Assembly (NCBI GenBank): GCA_002340255.1 | Contig: DDLS01000154.1 | Span: 1-58,149 of the forward strand | Direction: 5' to 3' | Origin: Cyanobacteria bacterium UBA2566 | GTDB lineage: Bacteria > Cyanobacteriota > Cyanobacteriia > Cyanobacteriales > Desertifilaceae | DNA length: 58,149 bases | Shown here: one piece after another, positions 9,401-17,700 of the stretch | Layout: every line of letters begins with the position of its first letter | Position numbering within the stretch: position 1 is the first letter of the stretch | The notes under the pieces: generated by a model | Seen by the model: only the letters and a program-made list of their open reading frames with translations | The model's database searches: none | Told to the model about the DNA's origin: nothing | Position numbers and translations under genes: made by a program

Positions 9401-10761
9401 AATCGAGAGGTGGCGATCTGGGAGCTTAACCTCTCAAAACTCACTCCAGGCAACTCACAGGATAAGGCTCCAGCATTCTGCAATACAAACATCACTTGAA
9501 ATAGAGGAGAATGGCTCAAATTACGTTCCGGTTGCAGCGCATCCACCACCTGTTCAAACGGGACATTTTGGTGAGTATAGGCTTCTAAAGTGACTTCTCG
9601 GACTTGAGCGAGCAATTGCTCAAAGGTTATCCCTTCTGGAAACTGGGTTCGCAACACTAAGGTATTGACAAAACAACCCATTAGGGGTTCAACTTCCTGG
9701 CGATCGCGATTGGCGATCGGCGAACCCACTAAAATATCATCTTGGCTACTATATCGATACAGCAGAGTCGAAAACGCTGCCAATAGCGTCATAAATAAGG
9801 TTGTGCCTGCCTTTTGACTGAGCTGTTGCAAGGGTACCGTCAGATGGGGAGGCAAAGTAAACACTTGGTGTTCGCCCCGATAACTTTGCACCGCTGGTCG
9901 AGGTCTATCCGTCGGCAACTGTAATAAACCAGGAGCATCAGCCAGTTTTCGTTGCCAATATCCCAATTGAGTCTCCAGAAATTCCCCACTGAGCCAAGTA
10001 CGCTGCCATTGGCTATAGTCAGCATATTGAATCGGCAGTTCAGGCAAAGGAGACGGTTCTCCCTGAAGATACGCTTGATAGAGTGTCGATAACTCTTGGA
10101 ACAAGACCCCCACTGACCAACCATCACAGATAATATGGTGCAAGTTAGCCAGCAAAACCGACTCTGTTCTTGAAAGTCGAACTAAACTCACGCGCAATAA
10201 AGGCCCAGTTGCCAAATCAAACGGAGCTTGAGCTTCACGGCCAATTTCCTGATTCAACTCCTCCTGTTGTTGGGTTGGGGGGAGATCTTGCCAATCTTCG
10301 ATCGGAAGTTGGAACTCAACTAGGGAGTCAATAACCTGTACTGGAGTACCATTAACAGATTCAAAGCGAGTCCGTAGAACTTCATGGCGACGAATGATTT
10401 CCGCCAAAGCTAATTCTAGGATAGAAACCTGAAGATCTCCCGTAATTCGGAAGGCTCCAGGCACATTGTAGATAGAACTCTCCCCTTCCAGTTGGTCAAG
10501 AATCCAGAGTCTTTCCTGGGCCCAAGAAAGGGGGAGGGGAGTGCCATCACGAGGGCTAGGAGCAATGGCGGGTAGAGTCTGAACCGGAGTGAAGCTTTGA
10601 CTCAGAAACCGAATAATCTCTGCTTTGCGCTCTGACAACGTACCTCGCATGGCTGAGGTTAACACCCCTTCTGGAGCGCGGCAACGCAGTTTCTCGCCTT
10701 CAACCCAGACTTTAACATCCAGTTCGCGCAGTTCTGACAGAAATCGATCGACAGGTTTCAT
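3460..10761 (-). CDS. NRPS: C-A(Leu)-PCP-E-C-PCP-TE
   Basis: The protein is 2433 aa from ATG 10761, which has AGGGAG 8 bases upstream; an in-frame GTG at 10770 is less likely. Residues 1-60 are a TubC-type docking domain. C1 is at about 75-520 (HHIICDG 208-214). The A domain is at 535-1030, with specificity residues D730, A731, W734, F773, L797, G799, N818, V826 and V827, the known Leu code. PCP1 has Ser1074. E is at 1125-1570 (HHLVIDGVSW, NYLGQF), so D-Leu is expected. C2 is at 1600-2045 (HHILVDG). PCP2 has Ser2102, and TE is at 2160-2433 (GHSFG with Ser2232, His2413). There is no A domain between C2 and PCP2. The protein adds D-Leu to the hydroxy-acyl chain and releases it, most likely as a macrolactone. 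Confidence 0.95.
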   Translation of the reverse strand: MKPVDRFLSELRELDVKVWVEGEKLRCRAPEGVLTSAMRGTLSERKAEIIRFLSQSFTPVQTLPAIAPSPRDGTPLPLSWAQERLWILDQLEGESSIYNVPGAFRITGDLQVSILELALAEIIRRHEVLRTRFESVNGTPVQVIDSLVEFQLPIEDWQDLPPTQQQEELNQEIGREAQAPFDLATGPLLRVSLVRLSRTESVLLANLHHIICDGWSVGVLFQELSTLYQAYLQGEPSPLPELPIQYADYSQWQRTWLSGEFLETQLGYWQRKLADAPGLLQLPTDRPRPAVQSYRGEHQVFTLPPHLTVPLQQLSQKAGTTLFMTLLAAFSTLLYRYSSQDDILVGSPIANRDRQEVEPLMGCFVNTLVLRTQFPEGITFEQLLAQVREVTLEAYTHQNVPFEQVVDALQPERNLSHSPLFQVMFVLQNAGALSCELPGVSFERLSSQIATSRFDLTLSMEETDKGILGYWEYATDLFDAATIARMAGHLQVLLEAIAANPQQKIGELPLLTEPERHQLLVEWNNTATDYPRDKCIHQLFEEQAERTPDAIAIVFAEEQLTYQELNQKANQLARYLQRLGVQPEALVGICIERSLELIVGILAILKAGGAYVPLDPNYPAERLSYMIADANVPVLVTTQDGLEKLPEPQAQVVCLDRDWEAIATQTTKNLINQSRPENLAYVIYTSGSTGRPKGVLITHSGVLNLIFWHQINFQITSLDKSTQLAGIAFDASVWELWPYLTAGSTVYLAETNMIFDLEKFQNWLLLNHITIIFVPTQLAEKLLTLDWRNNICLRIILTGGDRLSKYPESDIPFKLINNYGPTENTVVTTSLLVISEMQTLVLPPIGKPISNTKIYILDCHLQNVPIGVPGELYVGGDGLARGYLNRPELTAEKFINNPFDSGNQTSKLYKTGDLVRYLPDGNIEFLGRIDTQVKIRGFRIELGEIEAILSTHPHVEHGIVIPREDTPNNKRLVAYVVSEDPDLTPLELRQFLQDKLPEYMIPSRFFILEQLPITPNGKVDRKALPAPDIELTRTEEFIAPQNKIEQTLAEIWQDVLGLQRVSVKDNFFEIGGDSIISIQIVSRAQQAGLGLTAKQLFQHQTIAQLATVASTLQPSSAQQNSVTGEVPLTPIQHWFFEQNLAEPHHFNQSFLLKVPADIKPQFLSAAISKLLNHHDALRLRFFQHETSWQQINENVKETIPFERVDLSSVPPSEQTRVLEDNIARQQTTLNLAEGPLIKSILYQLGEQTEGRLLILAHHLVIDGVSWRIVLEDLSAVYQQLEKGEPLQLPPKTIAFQDWSIHLLEYSQSPLLQSELNYWLHQSQDSSLPIDYPENTTHNIVGNTDNISVQLTPEETQVLLQQVSSAYNTQINDILLTALVQTFRNWSGQSTLFLDLEGHGREELFADIDLSRTVGWFTSIFPIMLQQPTEDNLGENIKSIKEQLRAIPHRGIGYGILRYLSSDLEIKSGLSALRQPEISFNYLGQFNPNESQNNSWQVASEAMGLVQSPHGKRPHRLDITGIVLKDKLQMDWTYCNHLYQRSTIETLAENYINTLKALIHHCQSPETGGYTPSDFPAVQFTQIQLDTIISDIQQENHHPAKITAIYPLSPSQQGMLFESLSASEYGVHIEQIVLNLEGDLDVQAWQKAWKSLIDRHEILRTGFLWKDYDKLAQFVLQGVPYELQIEDWRAEKNAQEKLAQYIRIKQEQGFNLTQVPLLDLSLFRLEDKAYYFVFTVHHILVDGWSLGVIFQDLLTLYQGLTRDSHYSLSSTYPYRNYITWLYNQDLTEAQEFWQEKLRGFTQPTPLGKEVASDDFALPEQPYGRRTISLSESSTEALNLLVKKNRVTFNILIQGIWGLLLSRYSHQLDVVFGASVSGRPPEISGIESMVGLLINTVPIRCAVIPDLPLWSWLQEHQQQQFQQKSYEYCSQGQIHSWSEISMSSRLYDSILVFENYPVDASIQDFSGFKISLNQNHSLGAQTQSSLTILAIPGSNFKISVVYSQSKFEGSEIEKILDHFLMIFDLIIKNHEITLIEIANAISDDRVPQVKHDRLSKEITSQDSQEASLFPRNSAERKLAKIWSDILQIEPIGIRDGFFNLGGHSLLALKLMAKIEQEFDRHLSLSTLFQAQTIEKLAICLQESTDFNSWSALVPIQTQGNQPPFFCVPGAGGNVIYLSDIACYLGEERPFYGFQARGLDGTSEPYTTVEAIARDYIGYIKAVQSDGPYYLGGHSFGALVAFEMSQQLEAQGDRVARLVILDSPVPDALENKPNIDRDWSLSRKLILVVALIEQFFGKEIGVSPEVLQSLEVEEQWQYIYEQLQTVGFFPEGAGVQQIRGFVNVLMSDYDATYSYHPQTDYRIPITLLRARDTVSEEMAEKGFGHTLKAEIASDRLWGWGRFSSESVVFYTTPGTHLTMLKPPHVQVLAETLRNCF

Positions 10762-10775
10762 CGCAGACACTCCCT

Positions 10776-10809
10776 AAATATGACCTAAAAAATATGACCT
10801 AAATATGAC
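10776..10809. repeat. Three direct copies of AAATATGAC
   Basis: Copies start at 10776, 10790 and 10801 (offsets 14 and 11), in the 80-base gap between the PhyH gene and the terminal NRPS. The last copy ends a few bases before the ribosome binding site of the NRPS. This could be an operator, an A/T-rich spacer or replication slippage; no direct evidence of function. Confidence 0.6.
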
Positions 10810-10841
10810 TCATTTATCCCACCCTTATTCACTCCAGAAGA

Positions 10842-11735
10842 TTACAAATGCATCTCTCGGATAACGGGAGCGCCAACCTCTTGAATCGTGCCATCTTTCC
10901 CATTCCCTGCCATACCAAGAGGTCCCCACATTTTTAAGCCTAAAAGTTCCTTGAGTTCGGGAGCATAATCCTTGACTTCTTCCCAGTCCAGCGTCAGCCA
11001 GAAATGTTCTTGCTGACGCATAAAAGGACGACAATAATAAGCCAAAATCCCATAGCGGGGGTCATCGGTTTTGTTTGCTCCCGTGCCATGCCACAGTCGG
11101 CCATCAAATACCATCGCTGTCCCCGCAGGAGCAACAGCAGGGATGGGTTCGGGAGCTTCTTCGGGTACAGGAATGGCTTGTCCTTTGATCGCTTGCTGAG
11201 GTTGGAGCTTATGGGAACCCGGAACCATTAGGGTTGCTCCATTCTCCTCGGTGAAGTCCGAGAGCATCCACATCATGTTAATCACCATGGGATAGGGCGT
11301 GACCGGTAAATAGCCCTGATCGAAATGTAAGGGCATGGCGGAGCCTCCTTTACAGGCAATATTAGCACTCAAGGAAGATAACAGAGCTTCACCCGCAAAG
11401 GGTTCTGGCATGGGACCATCATTGGTGGCAGCAAATCTATCCCGAATCAGATTTAAAGGGGCTTCTTTCACCGCTATTTTGCGAAAGATTTCGCCTTTGG
11501 TAATTAAGCTCCAGACTCGTTGATTGGGCCCATTGGGATCAAATGTTGCACCACTATCCATCATGGCAACACCGGCTTGCCGTTCAGCTTCGGCTTGTTC
11601 AATCAGACGTTCTTTGGCTTCTTTGACTTCATCCGGGGAAAGGGCGTTAGCAATTAAGGCAAAGCCAAATTCTTCAAAGTGTTTGCGGGCTTCTTCTAGG
11701 GTGTTAGATAAGGGGGGGGAGTTCAGAGTTTTCAT
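10842..11735 (-). CDS. Phytanoyl-CoA dioxygenase (PhyH) family Fe(II)/2-oxoglutarate enzyme
   Basis: The protein is 297 aa, the usual length for PhyH. The iron-binding facial triad is visible: His137-x-Asp139 (PLHFDQG) and distal His216 (RLWHGTG); Arg227 (DPRYG) is placed to hold 2-oxoglutarate. It is therefore expected to use O2 and 2-oxoglutarate to hydroxylate an aliphatic C-H. It lies in line between the keto-acid NRPS and the terminal NRPS, 44 bases after the former, so a tailoring hydroxylation of the polyketide or of the peptide part is the likely role. No strong ribosome binding site precedes the ATG, which may mean lower expression than its neighbours. The substrate and timing are unknown. 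Confidence 0.9.
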   Translation of the reverse strand: MKTLNSPPLSNTLEEARKHFEEFGFALIANALSPDEVKEAKERLIEQAEAERQAGVAMMDSGATFDPNGPNQRVWSLITKGEIFRKIAVKEAPLNLIRDRFAATNDGPMPEPFAGEALLSSLSANIACKGGSAMPLHFDQGYLPVTPYPMVINMMWMLSDFTEENGATLMVPGSHKLQPQQAIKGQAIPVPEEAPEPIPAVAPAGTAMVFDGRLWHGTGANKTDDPRYGILAYYCRPFMRQQEHFWLTLDWEEVKDYAPELKELLGLKMWGPLGMAGNGKDGTIQEVGAPVIREMHL

Positions 11736-11779
11736 GGTTGTTTTCGGTAATTGAACAGGAGTAAATCATCTCAATGGGG

Positions 11780-14700
11780 TTATAATTCGATTTCTTCTTC
11801 ACCGGGTTGTAAATCTTCAGTGGGATTGACTTGGGCATCGACGAGTAATGTGCGAATGCCGTCAATTCGTTCAGCGAGTTCCAGAAGAGTGGAGCTTTGA
11901 AAGACTAGGGTTAAAGGAATATCAATTTCAAAGGTTTGGCAGATACGGGAGACTAACTGAGTTGCCAGTAGGGAATGGCCGCCTAATTCAAAGAAGTTAT
12001 CATAAATTCCTACGGGAGAAACCTTCAGAACAGCCTCAAAAATTTCCACCAGTTGATGTTCTGTGGGGGTACGCGGCTGTTGATTTTGGGGGTCTTTGGA
12101 ATTCAAGTTGCTCCCCAGCAGTTGCCGAAGATCGATATCACCGGTTTCTGTTAAGGGCATTTCTTCGAGTTGTACGCCTTGACAGTGGGTGAGCGTTTTG
12201 AGGCGATCGCGCACTTGTAGATCTTGCCATGGATTGACGGCCCATTTTTTCCCGGATGTAAAATAGGCGGTTAACTGTTGTAAATTCTGACAGTTAGAGA
12301 GCAAATACTGGATATAGGGTTTGGTGGAGTCGAGTCCAATTAACCAATAGCCGGGAGGTTGAGACAGAGTCGCTAGGAGAGAAGTCAATCCTTGAGAAGG
12401 GGCGATCGCACAATATCCTTTTGCCTGACTCAGTTCTTTCATCTGGTAGCCTTGACTCATGCCGATTTCATCCCACATACTCCATGCCAAGCCATAACTT
12501 TGCACGGGAGTTTGGGCATTTTGATATTCGCTAAATGCCCCTTGAAAACTATTCGCGGCAGCATAAGCTCCTACCGTCGATCCCCCTAAAAATCCATTCA
12601 CCGAAGCAAAGTGAATAAATATACTATTTGGACGATCTTTAACCAGTTGATGTAACACCCACGTTCCTAAAACTTTGGGACGCAATACCTCAGCCACGCT
12701 CGCTTGAGTTTCGGACAAGACTGGTTTTTCCTGTAGGGTTCCTGCCAGATGAATTACGCCATCGAGTGGATTTCCCCATAGAGCGATCGCCGAATTAACC
12801 GCTTGTTGCACCTGTTGCCCATTAGCAATATCAACCGCCTGATAAATGACTTCTCCTGGCAACGTTTTTAACTGTTGATAAGTGTCCTGTTTTTCAGGGG
12901 TGAGTAATGGTAAAGGGGTGCGCCCCACCAATAAGAGTCGAGCGTGATAAGTCCGTAAAAGATACTGAGCAACTGTTACCCCGATGCCACCTAATCCACC
13001 ACTGAGGAGATAAGTGCCTCCGGGTTTAAAGGGGAGTTGAGGTTTAGATTCCCCGTTCCAAGGGAAAACTTGCAAGCCGGAAGTATATCGTTTGCCATGG
13101 CGATACGCAATTTCCACATCTGGACAAACCGTACAGAGTTCTTGCCACAAATCGGTTTTCTGCTCCTCTTGAGTGTCGGTTACCGATAGATCGATATGGC
13201 GACAAGTGAATCCAGGGATTTCTTGAGGCAGAGTTTTCAGCAACCCTAAAACGGTTGCTTTTTCCGGAGCAATGCGATCGCTTACCTCCACTCTTTGCGT
13301 AAAACTTGTGACCCAAAACAACGGTAGGGGCTGGTCTAGATTTCCATTTTTTTCCAGAGCTTGAGAGAGAAACAAGAGGCTATATAATCCTTGCTCTTGT
13401 GCTGCTTCTAATTCCTCCGTGCTGCTAATCTCTTGGGTTTGAGTGCGATATTGCCCTAGGTGAATGATTTGAGCAATCGGACAATCCTGAACGGATATAG
13501 ACTCTAGCAGTTGCTGATAATGCTCTGGGCGATCGGGAGCAATAGAATAGCACCGTTCATCGATTTGAGTAAACTCAGAACCGGCAATGACTTGGATATA
13601 GGGTTGATGATGTTTCGTCAATTGCTCTGCTAACCCACGAGCTAATCCTTCACCCTCAAAAAAGATGAGTGTTAAACCCTTGTGGGGCTGAAGATAAACC
13701 CCTTCTACTGCTTTGGGTTGCCAAGTTTGCCGATAAAACCAATTGGGTAGCGTGTTCTGATTTTCAAGCAGCAAATCGACCTGTTTTAAGATCGGCTTAA
13801 ACTCTCCCGCTTCAAAACGCTGTTTTAACTGCGATCGCTGAATTTTACCAATAGCCGTCTTCGGAATCGTTTCTGAATGAACCGGAATCAAAAAATCTGG
13901 ATTAATTCCCATCGATTGGATCGCTTGAGTCCGAATTTGTTTCAACAGTTGTCTTTGCTCTAAATCGCTCAGGTGCTTGGGACTAAAAAACACAGCTAAC
14001 CGATCGCTATCATCTTGCCATTGACGAACTCCACAAGCGGCGGTATAGGAAACTTCCACCTCTTCCAACTCTTCAACGACCGCTTCAATTTCATGACTAT
14101 AATAGTTAATCCCATTAATAATAATGACATCTTTCTGTCTTCCCGTAATCGTTAACCGACCCTCTTGAAGAAAACCTAAATCTCCCGTTTTAAACCAACC
14201 GTCTTGAGTAAACGCTTCTTCTTGTTTCTCTGGATTGTTATAATACCCTTGAGTGACGGTCACCCCTTGAATTTGAATCTGACCAATTTCTCCTTCTTCA
14301 AGGAGGTTGTTCTGCTCATTGACAATTCTTAGAGAAACTCCAGAAATCGGAAGTCCGAGATCGATAAAAGGCGTATCTTCCCGTTCTCCGTCCCAAGTAT
14401 AATCCTTGGAAAATACGACCCCTGAACTCGTTTCTGACATGCCCCAAGCCGGTTTCATTGCTGTTTTTATCAATTGGTGCGGAGTCAGTAATTGCATAAA
14501 CTGTCGTGCTGTCTTATCAACGATCGCTTCCCCCCCATTAATCATATGGCGCACAGAAGATAAATCCCAATGACCTTGCTCAATTGCTTCAGATTGTGCA
14601 TTAATCAAACCATAAGCAAAGTTTGGCCCCCAAGTTACGGTAACCTGATATTTCTCTAACCAATCTATCCAGGTTACAGGATGATTGAGAACCACATTAA

Positions 14701-17700
14701 TATTGGCTTGAATTTGCTGACAACCCAGATACACATCTCGGATATGGAACATCACTAAACCGACCACATGATCTAAAGGAAACCAATTGAGAGAAACATC
14801 TGTTGAACTATAGTCATGGCAACGTTTTGATCCTTCACTGCGGCTCAGGATATTTCCATGGGTGAGCATAACGCCCTTGGGTTTTCCGGTGCTGCCTGAT
14901 GTTAGAATGAGTAAGGCTAACTGATCGAGTTGACTTGGATAATAGTCAGAATCCGGTGGGGCAGTTTTTAGGCGATCTAAGGTAGCTACTTCAAAACCAG
15001 ATAAATTTAGATCTTGCGCCCAGGTTTTTAAGTTTGTTGCATGATTTCGTGTGGTTAGGACTAAAGGAGATTCTAATAATTCCCAAGTATTATGTAATTT
15101 ACTCCAATCAGAGTTGGCTGAGAATGATAAGGGAGCGGGAATAAATCCGCCTAAAACACATCCCCAAAATGCTGGAATAAAATCTTGAGCGTTTTCGAGC
15201 TGAAAAATGACTTTGTCTTGAGGCTTCAAACCCAGTTTTTTCAAGCCGGTTAAAATGCATTGTGCCTGGTGCAGTAACTGAGTATAAGATTGTCTTTCTT
15301 CCGAGCCATCCGCATTCAGGTAAATGAGTCCTGTATCTGAAGGATTTTGTGCGGATTGAATCAAGGCTTCAGATAAATTTTGAGGGGCTTGTTCTGGAAA
15401 CTGTAATTCACCACCCTCACTCATTGCAGGGAGATTAAGGCTGGAATGACTGTTTTTAGATGACGATAGCCGATCGATCGCAGAAGATGCGTCTGGTTCA
15501 GAAATAGATAAGTTATCTTCCGGTAGAAGATCCCATAAATGGAGGGGAGATGGAGGCGCAAATTTTTTCGGTTCTATGACTACAGCAGCTTGTTCGATAC
15601 TCGAAATTTTCTCTAGTTGTTCTTGCCACTGTTCAACCAACTCAGAATCGATCGCCTCTAACTGCGCTAAACGATCTGCGTCAATCTTACCCTGCTGAGT
15701 GTAAGGCAAGGCTACCACAGGAATACAGAAAGAGGGTTGAAGCTCTACGGGTAGCTCAGACTTAATCTGCAACTCAATAGATGATAGGGATAGGGGATTA
15801 GAGGGCACGATATAAGCCACTAACTCTCCTTGGCGATCGCCGCACACAGAACACTGCTGAATGTCCGCGAGGGAGCATAGGGCTGCTTCTACAGCTTGCA
15901 GGTTTACTCTTCGTCCTTTAACCGAGACGATCCGTTTCACCTCTCCCAGTCGTTCTAAACTCCCATTCCCCCGGCGTTTTCCCCATTCTCCAGTTGAGTA
16001 TAAACGACCCAATTCTGGATGGTCGAAAGACTTGGACTGCTCAGAACTCAAAGAGCGATCGCTAGTATACAGCTCTCCTTCAATTCCTAGGGGAACCCGT
16101 TGCCCAAAAGGATCTAAAATATGAATTGGGGAGGACTCAAAACCTTCATTTTTAGCGGGATCGTGACTGAGGTTGATCAGGTCTTGTTTTTCAGTTTCTG
16201 TAAGTAGAGGGAACTGAGACAGTTTACAATCTGGATTAGTGACCATTCCTTCTAACAACACCTGGAAATGACCCACCATCCGTCCAATAGTTTCTGGATA
16301 AAATAAATCCGTATTATATTTTTGGATGCCGATCAAAGATGATTCTATTTTTGTTATTTCTAAGGTTAAATCAAATTGCCCTTCAGCCATAGGAATATCA
16401 AAGGGCTTAACGGCCAATCCTCCCCAATTGTTCAAGGTTTTATCTTCCCTCAACATAAAGTTTTGAAAGGATTGAGATTGCTGAAGCTTATGTAAGGCGA
16501 ACATCGTTTGAAAAATGGGAGGACGACTCGGATCGCGGGAGTCTTGTAATCGTTCGACGAGCAAAGAAAAGGGGAAATCTTGATGGGCTAGTGCTTCTAA
16601 AACCGTCTGTTTAACTTGCGCTAGAAATTGTCGAAACGACAAATTTCCAGAGCAATTTGCTTTCATCACAACTGGATTGGTAAAATAGCCAAATATGGGT
16701 GCAAATTCCGGTTGGGTTCTACCGGATGTAGGCGATCCGACTAAAATGTCATCTTGTTGGGTATAACGATAAAGTAAAACCTGATAAGCAGCCAGCAAAA
16801 CCATGTATAGGGTAGAAGTTTCTTGTTGAGCGAGTTCCTGGAGTTGTGTGCTTAGGTCTTCGGAAAGGGTAAACAGATGATATGTGCCATTATAGGTTTG
16901 TTGAAGCGGTCGAGGCCGATCGCAAGGCAGAGGCAGTATACAATTTGTACCAGCTAGTTTCTGATGCCAGTAGTTCCACAGTTTTTCGCCGCGATCGCTG
17001 GCTAAGAGGTTGCGTTGCCAACGTACATAATCCAAATACGAGTATTGAATCTGAGGCAGGGTGTCCTGGACTCCTTCTTGTATACTTTGATAGATTTGTG
17101 GCAATTCTTGCAGCAAAATATCAATCGACCAAACATCATTCGCAATGTGGTGAGTGGTAACTAAGAGAACACGATCGTTTTCATCACGAGTAAATAATCG
17201 AACCCGAACAATGGGCCCTTGTTGCAGATCGAACGCTTCTTGATGGGCGGCAATGACTTGAGCTTTAAGCTGTTCTTCCGTTAGCTTTGAACTCTCAATT
17301 GGCTGAAAATCGATATGCCGATCCTCTAATACCTGTTGAATCGGTTCTTGACCTTGTTGAGGAAAAATAGTACGCCATATCGGGTAGCGTTCAAGTAAGG
17401 TTTGAAAGGTCTGATGTAAGGCTACCACATCGACCTTTGAACAGATGCGCAGGGCTAAGGATGAATTAAAGGCATGACTCTCCGGGGCTAATTGCCATAA
17501 AAACCACATGGCTTGTTGGCTATAGGACAGGGGATAAACCTGCAAAATGCCTGGATTTTCCTGGAGTAAGCGTAGAATTTCCTCTTTGTGTTCTTTGAGT
17601 TGAGCTAATACAGCATCAATGGAGCGATCGCCAGGAGCATCATAGGACAATCCTCCATTGTCTGACCAAATTTTCCAGCCTTGAATTGAGAGATCTTGAA

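Noticed and set aside
13820..15412. FAAL or McyG-like adenylation domain as a loading module for the polyketide
   Set aside because: It sits after a C domain and is followed by KR and PCP in the protein that comes after the last PKS module, so it fits mid-line loading of a keto acid and not chain initiation.
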